From CAXQZM01 sp965229645 (GTDB lineage: Bacteria; Pseudomonadota; Alphaproteobacteria; UBA7985), in NCBI GenBank assembly GCA_965229645.1, contig OZ245893.1, positions 2,480,001-2,544,000 of the forward strand: a stretch of DNA of 64,000 nt, in the 5' to 3' direction. The notes under the pieces were generated by a model. That model did no database searches and was not told the DNA's origin. It worked only from the letters and a program-made list of their open reading frames with translations. A program made the position numbers and the translations under genes. Within the stretch, counting starts at the first letter, position 1. Each line of letters starts with the position of its first letter. Below, piece by piece: positions 16,377-25,227 of this stretch.

Positions 16377-16646
16377 TTAGAATAGACCAATCAAGGCCGC
16401 AAGAATCGCAATACCTGCCGCCATCAAACTGCCTAGGCGAAGGGTCATGCGTTGTTCAACAGACGTAATTTGGAGTCTCAATTCGGCTATATCACGCTTG
16501 ATCTCCCCAACGTCGCGTTTGGTCGCGAGATTGGCCTCAATGAGTCGCACCTGTTCTTGGGCCAAAACCTCTGCCTGCGGTTCTGGCATGCCAGCGGAGG
16601 TGAGATTTTTAACGAAGCGATGCGTATCGAACGCCAAACTTTCCAT
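16377..16646 (-). CDS. DUF1640-type coiled-coil membrane-anchored protein
   Basis: A small protein (89 aa) with the DUF1640 pattern: FDTHRFVKNLTSAGMPEPQA, then a coiled coil (about residues 25-68, with repeated E/K/R heptads), ending in a single hydrophobic helix (SLMAAGIAILAALIGLF). The family includes mitochondrial CCDC90/MCUR1-like proteins, but the bacterial function is unknown. It stands alone between dinB and rpmG on the same strand. Confidence 0.8.
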   Translation of the reverse strand: MESLAFDTHRFVKNLTSAGMPEPQAEVLAQEQVRLIEANLATKRDVGEIKRDIAELRLQITSVEQRMTLRLGSLMAAGIAILAALIGLF

Positions 16647-16728
16647 ACCGCCTATATAAGACCTGGGCCAAGACTCGGCAATAGGATCGCGAGGAGCGGC
16701 AGCTGCATGACCCGCTTTGGATGGCAGC

Positions 16729-16896
16729 TTACTTAATTTTGGCTTCCTTAAACAGCACGTGCTTTTTCGCGCGGGGGTCGTATTTGCGCATTTCCAATTT
16801 CTCGGTCGCGGTCTTGGTGTTCTTTTTCTTCACGTAGAAGTACCCCGTATCGGCAGTTGACATCATACGAACGAGAACACTAGCGGGTTTTGCCAT
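16729..16896 (-). CDS. rpmG: 50S ribosomal protein L33
   Basis: L33 (55 aa), a 50S subunit protein near the E site. MAKPASVLVRMMSTADTGYF and the C-terminal KYDPRAKKHVLFKEAKIK tail are typical of alphaproteobacterial L33. No CxxC pairs are present, so this is the zinc-free paralogue type. I chose ATG 16896 over an upstream in-frame start at 16914. Confidence 0.96.
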   Translation of the reverse strand: MAKPASVLVRMMSTADTGYFYVKKKNTKTATEKLEMRKYDPRAKKHVLFKEAKIK

Positions 16897-16965
16897 TTTG
16901 GAAGCACCTTGCAAATCACGTGGGAGGCAGCGCTATGATGTCAGGAACGCCGCCTGTCAATGCCC

Positions 16966-17012
16966 GATCCATAGCGGTCGTGCCAAGGATCGTTTTCAAC
17001 TGCCGTTGGTAT
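16966..17012 (-). repeat. Degenerate solo hairpin of the multi-hairpin repeat family
   Basis: Read on the minus strand this starts ATACCAACGGC and ends CCGCTAT with A-rich interior bases similar to hairpin A of copies d and g. It stands alone between rpmG and the S41 peptidase. The similarity is judged by eye and is imperfect. Confidence 0.5.
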
Positions 17013-17018
17013 TGGACC

Positions 17019-18560
17019 CTAAAACAGCGCGGCCTGGTAGGCGCTACGCACCGTCAATAGGGCCTCTGCCAGTTCGCGGTCGTGCAGCTTTTCATTGCGT
17101 GTTGCCGCACACAGGCGTCGGAACTCGGTTCGGCGCGTTTCTTCCTGCGCAATGGCGGGGAGATTCGGCAGGTTGCCACGGACCGCTTGGTTCACGAGGC
17201 GCAGAGGGTTGTCGTGCTGGGCCCCGCAGATATTGGGCACGATACCCCAATAGGAAAGCGGGCGACCATCGGCGCGGAACAGAAAGGCGTTGGTAATGGC
17301 CAAGGCCCCGCCGTTCGGCAACGCGGTGATCACTTGCTGCGATCCCTTGCCGAAAGTTGTCGAGCCCAAAATAACCGCCCGCCGATTGTCCTGCAGGGCG
17401 CCCGCCAGCAATTCGCTGGCAGAGGCAGAGTTGCGATTGACCAAGACGACAAGCGGCAAGTCGAGCGGAATGGCGGCGGGCCGCCGCGACCGCAACACAC
17501 TTTGGCGATTGGCCCTGCCAATGCGGAACAGGGGCCGATCGGCCTCGACAAACAAGTCCAGAATTTCGAGGGCTTGGCCGACGGACCCGCCGCTGTCGTC
17601 GCGCAAATCCAGGATCAGGCCGCTCAGGTCCGCCTGGGCGGCCAAGGTCGCGTAGGCCTCAGCGACGTAGGCGGCGGCGGAGGAATCAAAAACCAACAGC
17701 GGAATGTACCCGATGCGACCGCGGAGTTCGGATTTTTGAAATTCATTGACGGTCTGCCGCACCCGAACAAGGGTGATAAGGCGCGTGCCCCGGTCGCCCG
17801 CAATTTGCAATCGCAGGGTTTCGCCCACCCTCCCCGCGAGCATCTCGGCCCGCTCCTCGAGGGTGCTAATGCTGCTGAGCGGGACCCCGTTGGCATGCGT
17901 GATACGGTCGCCGACGCGCACATTCCATTCCGCAGCGGGAGAATTGCTGCGGACATTGGTGACGATCAGACCGCGAGGATCGAAATCAACTTGGATGCCG
18001 ACACCTGACATGCCGCCGATCACGGCGTTGAACTGCTGGATCTCGCCAGGAGTCAAATAGGTGGTGAAGCGCACGTCGCCCAGGCTCGCCCGCAAACCCG
18101 CCTCAAGGAAGCTCTCCATCGTATCTTGGGGGTTCCTTGCCCCCCAGGGGGCGTTTTGCGTGCGGATCTGGTCCAAGACCCCGCCGACACGGCGCCCATC
18201 GGTGGGGTAGCGCAGGACCAGCCCGCCGAGCCCAACGGCCCCAAGGCCCGCAGCGGTAAAAGTCTCCATATCGAGAGGGGTCACATGCGTGGACCTTAGG
18301 GATTCGTAGACAAATTCCAGAGTCTCGGCGAAGAAGTTGGCGCTTTCCGCAAAAGATCGGCTTCGGTTCGATGTTTGGATGCTGGCCGTGGGGTCGGCCA
18401 CCGCACCCGCGTCGGTTTGCGGATAGCTCGACGAACTCAACCAGCCTGAGGTGGAGGATTCGTAGTTTGAGGAGGCGTAACGAGCCCCGCCAATGCTGGA
18501 ACTGAGCGAACATCCCGCGAGGATCAGGCCCAACGCCCAAGAAAAGGTCAGGGGGAGCAT
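17019..18560 (-). CDS. S41-family carboxy-terminal processing peptidase, predicted lipoprotein
   Basis: A periplasmic CtpA/tail-specific-protease-like enzyme (about 513 aa). From ATG 18560 the N terminus is LPLTFSWALGLILAGC, a lipobox, so it is probably lipid-anchored. A PDZ domain lies around residues 190-260 (GIQVDFDPRGLIVTNVRSNS). The peptidase core shows DDSGGSVGQALEILDLF, NRNSASASELLAGAL (Ser nucleophile) and STTFGKGSQQV (general-base Lys). The C terminus has several Cys and may be disulfide-bonded. A start 43 codons upstream is in frame but precedes the signal with a non-signal-like leader. The substrate is unknown. Confidence 0.88.
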   Translation of the reverse strand: MLPLTFSWALGLILAGCSLSSSIGGARYASSNYESSTSGWLSSSSYPQTDAGAVADPTASIQTSNRSRSFAESANFFAETLEFVYESLRSTHVTPLDMETFTAAGLGAVGLGGLVLRYPTDGRRVGGVLDQIRTQNAPWGARNPQDTMESFLEAGLRASLGDVRFTTYLTPGEIQQFNAVIGGMSGVGIQVDFDPRGLIVTNVRSNSPAAEWNVRVGDRITHANGVPLSSISTLEERAEMLAGRVGETLRLQIAGDRGTRLITLVRVRQTVNEFQKSELRGRIGYIPLLVFDSSAAAYVAEAYATLAAQADLSGLILDLRDDSGGSVGQALEILDLFVEADRPLFRIGRANRQSVLRSRRPAAIPLDLPLVVLVNRNSASASELLAGALQDNRRAVILGSTTFGKGSQQVITALPNGGALAITNAFLFRADGRPLSYWGIVPNICGAQHDNPLRLVNQAVRGNLPNLPAIAQEETRRTEFRRLCAATRNEKLHDRELAEALLTVRSAYQAALF

Positions 18561-18748
18561 GCGGGAAAATTGGCGCCGTGGCGGCTGACTTGCGCCAGGT
18601 AAAGGGCGCGCGGTTCCTGCCTGACCAAAGAGCATTTGGACAGCAGCCTGGCGCGCAAGGCGCAGGGGGAACCAGTAGCACGGCGACATAGGACGATTTT
18701 TCCTTGCGGAGGGACATTCCAGAACGCAAGGACCCCTTAGGTTTTCGT

Positions 18749-20821
18749 TTATTTTTTGCCCAAATTGTTGCGATTTGGCAGATGGGTCCGACTTTTTCCC
18801 CCCTTGGTTCGGACTTTGGGGTTCCGTATCGATTTGCTGCGCCCACGCGACTCGGCCTGAAGAGGCCGTTTAACGGATTGAACTTGCGCGATCAACTGCC
18901 CGATCAGGGACCCCGTATGGGGCGAGGCTTCTCGCAATTTAACGGTACAAAGATCGCCCAGGGCAAGGACTTGGCGGGAACGACGCCCGCGCAAGGTCAA
19001 GGCCGCAGCGTCGAAGTCAAACCGCTCTAGCCCCAGCAGATAGGCAGGGACGAACGCCTCCCCGCCCGAGGCCTCGAGACGCACAAAAATTCCCGCCTTG
19101 GTCAGGCCCGTGATGCGCCCGGGCAGCACTTGGTCCAAGTCTGCGGCATGGTAGGCGGCAAGGTAACGGCTATGGGCCTGGCGTTCGGCCACTTGGGCAC
19201 GCCGCTCGGTCTCGCAAAGGTGCTGCGCGGTTTGTTCAACCTGCGGCAGGTCGGCCAAGTCTTGACCCGCAGGCCCCAGACCCAAGGCAGCGATCAAGGC
19301 CCGATGGACCAGCAAGTCGGCGTAGCGGCGTATGGGGGAGGTAAAGTGGGTGTAGTCGTTCAGGCCCAAACCGAAGTGGCCGATGTTGACGACATCATAG
19401 AGCGCCATGGACTGGGTGCGCAGGACCTGTTCCTTGATCGTTTCCTCGTAGGGTTGCCCGCGAACCGCGTGCAAAATGCGGTTAAAATCCTGGGGGTCGA
19501 GGGTCTTGGTCTTTTTGGATAGCTCAGCGGGCGTGTTTTGGAGCATTTGGGTGAGCGTTTCGATCCGCACGGGCTCAGGGGCTGGATGCACGCGGTAAAG
19601 GCCGGTGCAACCGCGCGCGCTGAAGACACGGGCGGCGGCCACATTGGCCAAAATCATCATCTCCTCGATCAACTGATTGGCGGGTCCTGCGGTCTGCGCG
19701 ACGATGGCGTCAACTTGGGTGCCGTCGGCGCTGATTTGGGCGCGACGCTCGGGCAAGTGCAGGTCCAGTGTGCCGCGGCGCTGGCGGGCGGACCTCAAAA
19801 CCGCGTAGGCCGCGACCAAATGGGTCAGGTGCGGGTGCAAAGCGGGGTCGAGGGCGGCTTGATCCCCCGTCATCCAGGCCTGCACCTGCGCGTAGGTTAG
19901 GCGCGCCTGGGACCGGATCAGGGCGCGGACAAATCGAAAGGTCTTGAGGGTGCCGTTGGCGTCGATATGCAATTGCACCAGCAAACTGGCGCGGTCTTCC
20001 TGGGGCACGAGCGAACACCAGCCGTTGGACAGCGCCTCGGGCAGCATGGGCACGACCCGGTCGGGCAAATAGACAGAGTTGCCGCGCCGCTGCGCCGCCT
20101 GATCCAGGGGCGATCCTGGGGGGACATAGGTGGCGACGTCGGCGATAGCGACGTGAATGCGCCAACCGCCCGCGACCTTGGGGTCGGGTTCGGCATAAAC
20201 CGCGTCGTCGAAATCTTTGGCGTCGTCGCCGTCGATGGTGACGAAGGGCACGGCGCGCAAGTCCTCGCGGAAGCGGTCCAGGTGCGGCGGGGCGGCGGCC
20301 TGCGCTTGGTCAAGGGCGGCGTCGGGAAAGGTCACGGGAATGCCCGCCTCGGCCAGGGTAAGGGGCGCGATGGCGGCAACGGCGCCAAAATGGCCCAAGA
20401 CCTCGACGATCTCGACCTCCCGGCTCGCGCCGCGCCGCGCCCGACCGAGGCGGGCGACCACCAAATGGCCGTCCTCGTGGTCCAGGCAGCCGACGATTTT
20501 GTATTGCTTGCGGTCGCGCTTGTCGGCGGGGCGCAACCAAGCGCCTTCGACCTTGCCGACGAGGGTTTGGGCGCGCGGCGCGGGCAAGGCCTTGATGACC
20601 GCGGCCGTCAAGGTGCCATCGGCCTGCGCGGTGCCGAGACGGCAGAGGGCGCGATCCCCAAGTTTGAGCCGATTGAGGTCCTTACCCGTCGCCAACCAGA
20701 CCTGGACGGGGTCTTTGTTTGGGTCGAGCGCCCAGGCCCAGAGATTGCCGTCGTCGTCCTGCCGTTCGACCAGCAGGACTTGGACGCGCCTGGCATCAGC
20801 CCGAGGCCTAGCTTGCCGCAC
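18749..20821 (-). CDS. rnr: Ribonuclease R lacking the N-terminal helix-turn-helix
   Basis: A 3'-to-5' processive exoribonuclease (690 aa) acting on structured RNA. The RNB catalytic core carries TIDGDDAKDFDDAV with the metal-binding Asp residues. A C-terminal S1 domain (GRITGLTKAGIFVRLEASG) and a basic Arg/Lys-rich tail follow. The protein begins at VQVLLVERQDDDGNLWAW, which corresponds to the start of the cold-shock region. The helix-turn-helix of about 60 residues usual in alphaproteobacterial RNase R is absent. An in-frame stop lies at 20864-20866, inside topA, so no longer frame is available. It starts at GTG 3 nt after the topA stop. Confidence 0.92.
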   Translation of the reverse strand: MRQARPRADARRVQVLLVERQDDDGNLWAWALDPNKDPVQVWLATGKDLNRLKLGDRALCRLGTAQADGTLTAAVIKALPAPRAQTLVGKVEGAWLRPADKRDRKQYKIVGCLDHEDGHLVVARLGRARRGASREVEIVEVLGHFGAVAAIAPLTLAEAGIPVTFPDAALDQAQAAAPPHLDRFREDLRAVPFVTIDGDDAKDFDDAVYAEPDPKVAGGWRIHVAIADVATYVPPGSPLDQAAQRRGNSVYLPDRVVPMLPEALSNGWCSLVPQEDRASLLVQLHIDANGTLKTFRFVRALIRSQARLTYAQVQAWMTGDQAALDPALHPHLTHLVAAYAVLRSARQRRGTLDLHLPERRAQISADGTQVDAIVAQTAGPANQLIEEMMILANVAAARVFSARGCTGLYRVHPAPEPVRIETLTQMLQNTPAELSKKTKTLDPQDFNRILHAVRGQPYEETIKEQVLRTQSMALYDVVNIGHFGLGLNDYTHFTSPIRRYADLLVHRALIAALGLGPAGQDLADLPQVEQTAQHLCETERRAQVAERQAHSRYLAAYHAADLDQVLPGRITGLTKAGIFVRLEASGGEAFVPAYLLGLERFDFDAAALTLRGRRSRQVLALGDLCTVKLREASPHTGSLIGQLIAQVQSVKRPLQAESRGRSKSIRNPKVRTKGGKSRTHLPNRNNLGKK

Positions 20822-20823
20822 GC

Positions 20824-23418
20824 CTAAGAATTCTTCGCAGCGGCGCGTTTGGCGGGAGTCTTTTTAGCAGAGACTCGTTTTTTGGGCGCTTTCTTGGCCG
20901 CGCCTTTGGCGGCACTTTTGGCTGCGCGGGCAATCAGCAAAGCGACCGCCTGATCGACGGACAGGGTTTCAGGGTCTTGATCTTGCGGGATGGTGGCGTT
21001 GACTTTGCCGTGCTTGACGTAGGGGCCGTAGCGGCCGCTGTGGCGGGTGATGGGTTTGCCGTCTTCGGGGTGCGTGCCGACCTCAACGCCCGCTGCAGCG
21101 CCGCCGCGCTTTTCGCGTTGCGCGACGATCAGGTCCACGGCCCGGTTCAGACCCACGGTCAAAACGTCGTCGTCTTTGCCGAGCGAGGCGTAAGTGCTGC
21201 CCAACTTCACAAAGGGGCCGTAGCGCCCCAAGCCTGCCGTAATCGTCTCGCCCTCGTAGAGCCCGACATCGCGGGGCAAGGCCAGTAGGTCGAGCGCCGC
21301 CGCCAGGTCTATGTCGGTCGCTGACCTGCCTTTGGGCAGGCTGGCGCGCTTGGGTTTTTGCTTGTCCGCATAGTTATCGGGCGTGCCCAACTGCACATAC
21401 CAACCGTAGGGACCTTTTTTCAGGAACACGTCCAGGTTTGTTTTGGGGTCGGTGCCCAGGGCCTCGTCGCCGCCGCCTGTGGTCAGTTCGCGATGGGCGG
21501 TTTCGTCCAGGACTTTCAATTCCGTGGTGATTTTGCACTCGGGATAGTTGGAACAGCCGATGAACCCGCCCGTGCGACCTAGCTTGAGGCCGAGCCGCCC
21601 GGTCCCGCAACCAGGGCAAGTCCGCAAATCCGCGCCAGATTCGGGGAAGAAGTGGGGGCCGAGTTGACGGTCGAGCGTGTCGATCACTTCGGTGATGGTC
21701 AGCGATTTGGTCATGTCGAGGGCGGTGGTGAAATCCTGCCAGAACTGCGACAGCAGGGTTTTCCAGTTGCCGCGCCCGCCCGAAACGTCGTCCAGTTGCT
21801 GTTCCAAGCCCGCCGTAAAATCGTAGCCGACGTATTTTTCGAAAAAATTGACCAGGAACGCCGTGACGACACGCCCGCGTTCGGCGGGGACAAAACGCTT
21901 TTTGTCGAGCGCAACGTACGCCCGGTCTTGCAAGACTTGAATGATGGACGCGTAGGTGGACGGGCGACCGATCCCCAACTCCTCCATGGCTTTGACCAGG
22001 CTGGCTTCGGTATAGCGCGGCGGCGGCGCGGTGAAGGATTCCTTGGCGTCCAGTTTTTGAAAATTCAACACCTGCCCTGATGCCAGCGGGGGCAGGGCTT
22101 GGGCGTCGTCGCCCTCGTCGCGGTCATCGCGCCCTTCCAAATAGACTTTGATAAACCCATCGAAAGCCACGGTTTGGCCCGTGGCGCGGAATTGGGCGTC
22201 GGTGCCCGACAGCGCGATGTCAGCGGTGACTTGATCGAAGACAGCGCTCGCCATTTGGCAGGCCATCATGCGTTGCCAAATCAGGCTATAGAGCTTGAGT
22301 TGGTCGAGCGTCAGCAGGGTGCGAATGGACTCGGGCGTGCGCGCGGGGTCGGTCGGGCGGATCGCCTCGTGCGCTTCCTGGGCATTTTTGGCCTTGGACT
22401 TATAGACGCGCGCTTGGTCGGGCACATAGGCCGCCCCATAAGCGGCTTTGATATGGGATCGGGCTTGGCCGATGGCCTCACTGGAAAGTTGTAGGCCGTC
22501 GGTGCGCATATAGGTGATCAGGCCAACGGTCTCGCCCTTGATCGACACGCCCTCGTACAACTTTTGCGCGACCGACATGGTATGGGCGTTGGAAAAGCCC
22601 AACTTGCGCGCGGCCTCTTGTTGCAAGGTTGAAGTAGTAAAGGGCGGGGCAGGATGGCGCTTGGCTTGCTTTTTCTCCACCGCGGTCACGGTGTAGGTGT
22701 CGCCGCGCGCGATTTTGGCCTGGATGGCCTCGGCGCGTTCACGCGTGCCCACACTCATTTTGTGCAGCTTCTGCCCGTCGATATGGGTCAGGCGCGCGGT
22801 CAGGGGGCTGCCCTTGGCGTCCAGATGCGCGGTGAAGGACCAGTAGGCCTCTGGTTTGAAAACTTCGATTTCCGCTTCACGCTCGCAAATCAGGCGCAGC
22901 GCGACCGATTGGACGCGCCCGGCAGAGCGGGAGCCGGGCAGTTTGCGCCACAGGACAGGCGACAGGTTAAAGCCGACCAAGTAGTCGAGCGCCCGCCGCG
23001 CCAAGTAAGCCTCGACCAGGGGGGTATCGACCTCGCGGGGCGCGTCGAAGGCGGCGAGGACGGCGCGCTTGGTAATTTCGTTGAAGACCACGCGGCGCAC
23101 GGGCTTGTCTTTGAGGGCGCGGCGGCGGCGCATCTCTTGTTCGATGTGCCAAGATATGGCTTCGCCTTCACGGTCGGGGTCGGTCGCCAGCACCAGGCCA
23201 TCGGCGGTCTTGAGCGCTGCAGCGATGTCTTTGAGGCGCTTATCCGCGCCGCCCTGAACTTCCCACTTCATGGCAAAATCATCGTCGGGATCGACGGACC
23301 CGTCCTTGGGCGGCAGATCCCGAACATGCCCGTAGGAGGCGAGGACGGTAAAGTCCTTGCCGAGGTATTTATTGATGGTTTTGGCTTTGGCAGGAGATTC
23401 GACGACGACGACGTGCAT
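20824..23418 (-). CDS. topA: DNA topoisomerase I
   Basis: A type IA topoisomerase (864 aa) that relaxes negative supercoils. The Toprim domain opens VVVESPAKAKTINKYLG and contains ATDPDREGEAIS. The active-site Tyr is in GLITYMRTDG (about residue 305). One clear C4 zinc ribbon (CPGCG...CSNYPEC, about 605-635) is followed by GRYGPFVKLG and GRYGPYVKHG repeats and a Lys/Ala-rich tail, the usual alphaproteobacterial domain plan. It sits directly downstream of dprA and upstream of rnr on the minus strand. Confidence 0.97.
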   Translation of the reverse strand: MHVVVVESPAKAKTINKYLGKDFTVLASYGHVRDLPPKDGSVDPDDDFAMKWEVQGGADKRLKDIAAALKTADGLVLATDPDREGEAISWHIEQEMRRRRALKDKPVRRVVFNEITKRAVLAAFDAPREVDTPLVEAYLARRALDYLVGFNLSPVLWRKLPGSRSAGRVQSVALRLICEREAEIEVFKPEAYWSFTAHLDAKGSPLTARLTHIDGQKLHKMSVGTRERAEAIQAKIARGDTYTVTAVEKKQAKRHPAPPFTTSTLQQEAARKLGFSNAHTMSVAQKLYEGVSIKGETVGLITYMRTDGLQLSSEAIGQARSHIKAAYGAAYVPDQARVYKSKAKNAQEAHEAIRPTDPARTPESIRTLLTLDQLKLYSLIWQRMMACQMASAVFDQVTADIALSGTDAQFRATGQTVAFDGFIKVYLEGRDDRDEGDDAQALPPLASGQVLNFQKLDAKESFTAPPPRYTEASLVKAMEELGIGRPSTYASIIQVLQDRAYVALDKKRFVPAERGRVVTAFLVNFFEKYVGYDFTAGLEQQLDDVSGGRGNWKTLLSQFWQDFTTALDMTKSLTITEVIDTLDRQLGPHFFPESGADLRTCPGCGTGRLGLKLGRTGGFIGCSNYPECKITTELKVLDETAHRELTTGGGDEALGTDPKTNLDVFLKKGPYGWYVQLGTPDNYADKQKPKRASLPKGRSATDIDLAAALDLLALPRDVGLYEGETITAGLGRYGPFVKLGSTYASLGKDDDVLTVGLNRAVDLIVAQREKRGGAAAGVEVGTHPEDGKPITRHSGRYGPYVKHGKVNATIPQDQDPETLSVDQAVALLIARAAKSAAKGAAKKAPKKRVSAKKTPAKRAAAKNS

Positions 23419-23449
23419 GGGGGCCTAAATCGAGATTTCTAAGGGGAAT

Positions 23450-24622
23450 TCAAGGGGCCAGGGCAATCAAACCGCCCGGGTGACGGACGATCTCGCCCCG
23501 GACTTCCAGATCCCCCAGCACGGCCTGGATCGCCGCAGCCGTCCCGGTGCAGGCGTCGGTCAGGGCCTCCAGGCTGATCGGGTCAACGCTCAGCGCTTCC
23601 TTGATTTGCGCGCTAAGCGGGACTTCTCCCGCATGGCCCGCAGAGGCCTCCCTCACCTGCTCTGTGGCTTGGGTCACGCGCTGCGAGGGCTGCTTTGGGT
23701 GGGGCGCACGGTCAGGGGCGGCCCTGGCGGGGTCGGCGGGCGCGAGGGACAAGCCTTGGGCGGCGGCGAGCATGCTTAGGCCCTCGATCAAGTCATGGCG
23801 ATTGCCGATCAGCGTCGCCCCTTGACGGATCAGCCGATTGGTGCCGTCGGCGCGCCCTTCGAGCGGCGAGCCTGGCACCGCCATGACTTCGCGCCCTTGT
23901 TCACCTGCCAACCGCGCGGTGATCAAGCTGCCCGAGCGGTCGTTGGCCTCGACGACCAAAGTGCCGTAAGACAGGCCTGAGACCAGCCGATTGCGCAAAG
24001 GAAATAGCCGGGCGCTCGTCGGCATGCCAAGCGGTTGCTCGCTCAAGATCAGCCCGTCTGCGGCGATGAGGCCATGCAAGTCGGCATTTTCGCGGGGGTA
24101 GATCACGTCCAACCCGCCCGCGACGACGGCGATGGTCCCCGTGGGCAGAGCCGCGGTGTGCGCGGCGGCGTCGATGCCGCGCGCCAGGCCGCTGACGACG
24201 ACAAAGCCGGCCTCGCCCAGGGTTTGGGCGTAAGTCCGCGCCAGCGATTTGCCGTTGAGGGAGGCGTTGCGCGCGCCGACCACGGCCAGGCACGGGCGTT
24301 GCAGCAAGGCGGTATTGCCCAAGGTGGCGATCAGCGGCGGGCAGTCGGGGATCTGGCGCAGCAGGGCGGGAAACTCGGGCGCGTCGGCGAACAAGAACCG
24401 CCCGCCCATGCGATTGAGGGCCTCGATTTCGCCGATCACCTGGCCCCGATCTGGAATGGCAAGGCGCTGCAGGCCACGGGCGCGCCGATGCTGGGGCACC
24501 TGGTCGAGCGCCGCTTGCGCGGTGCCAAAACGGTCGAGCAGATCGGCGTAGGTGGCGGCCCCAATGCGCGGCGTGCGCCATAGCCGCAAACGGGCAATTT
24601 TTTCCTCACGGTCGGGGATCAT
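23450..24622 (-). CDS. dprA: DNA-processing protein DprA
   Basis: DprA/Smf (390 aa) loads RecA on incoming single-stranded DNA during natural transformation. An N-terminal SAM-like domain is followed by the Rossmann core with VVGARNAS (about 114-121), VVSGLARGIDAAAH and YPRENADLH. A C-terminal winged helix (about 320-390, SVDPISLEALTDACTG) is present. The gene is widespread and does not by itself show competence. Its ATG overlaps the plsY stop, and dprA is followed by topA. Confidence 0.95.
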   Translation of the reverse strand: MIPDREEKIARLRLWRTPRIGAATYADLLDRFGTAQAALDQVPQHRRARGLQRLAIPDRGQVIGEIEALNRMGGRFLFADAPEFPALLRQIPDCPPLIATLGNTALLQRPCLAVVGARNASLNGKSLARTYAQTLGEAGFVVVSGLARGIDAAAHTAALPTGTIAVVAGGLDVIYPRENADLHGLIAADGLILSEQPLGMPTSARLFPLRNRLVSGLSYGTLVVEANDRSGSLITARLAGEQGREVMAVPGSPLEGRADGTNRLIRQGATLIGNRHDLIEGLSMLAAAQGLSLAPADPARAAPDRAPHPKQPSQRVTQATEQVREASAGHAGEVPLSAQIKEALSVDPISLEALTDACTGTAAAIQAVLGDLEVRGEIVRHPGGLIALAP

Positions 24623-25227
24623 CGCGTTCCAATCAGCGGTTCGGTACCCGCGAGCAAACGCCTAAAGTTCCCAATGTGACGGACCCATATGAGGGCACTC
24701 ACCGCGACCATGAACGCCATCATGACAGGATCGGCGCGCACGAGCAGCGGCGCGGCGAAGCTAGCGCTGAGCGCGGCGAGGGAGGAACGTCGCCAAATCG
24801 CCGCCACCACCAACCAGGCCAGGGCAACGGCGAGCCCATGGGCGAGCCCTAGGGCCGCCCAAACGCCCATGAAGCAGGAAACCGCTTTGCCGCCGCGAAA
24901 CTTGAGCCACAGGGGAAAGCAGTGCCCCACGCAGACGCAGAAGGCCATGAGGCCAGGCCACCAGGGCTCGGTAGGCAAGCCAGCGAGCGCCAGCCGATTC
25001 AGGGTGAGGATCGGCAGGGCGGCCTTGCCTGCGTCCAAGGCCAGGGTGGCGGCGGCCAGGGTTCTGTTGCCCGTGCGCAACACATTGGTCGCGCCGATGT
25101 TGCCCGATCCTAGGCGGCGCACGTCCTGCCCGTCGAAGGCTTGCGTTAGCAAGAGGCCAAAGGGAATCGACCCGATCAGGTACGCGATCAAGGCCAGGAG
25201 GGCGCTGGCGAGAACGAGGCTGAACAT
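24619..25227 (-). CDS. plsY: Acyl-phosphate:glycerol-3-phosphate acyltransferase
   Basis: An inner-membrane acyltransferase (202 aa) that starts phospholipid synthesis with acyl-phosphate donor. The three family motifs are visible: GSGNIGATNVLRTG (about 42-55), the region around FRGGKAVSCFMGVW (about 112-125), and the later IWVRHIGNFRRLLAGTE. Five membrane segments are expected. It overlaps the pyrC-like stop by one base and dprA by 4 nt. Confidence 0.96.
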   Translation of the reverse strand: MFSLVLASALLALIAYLIGSIPFGLLLTQAFDGQDVRRLGSGNIGATNVLRTGNRTLAAATLALDAGKAALPILTLNRLALAGLPTEPWWPGLMAFCVCVGHCFPLWLKFRGGKAVSCFMGVWAALGLAHGLAVALAWLVVAAIWRRSSLAALSASFAAPLLVRADPVMMAFMVAVSALIWVRHIGNFRRLLAGTEPLIGTR

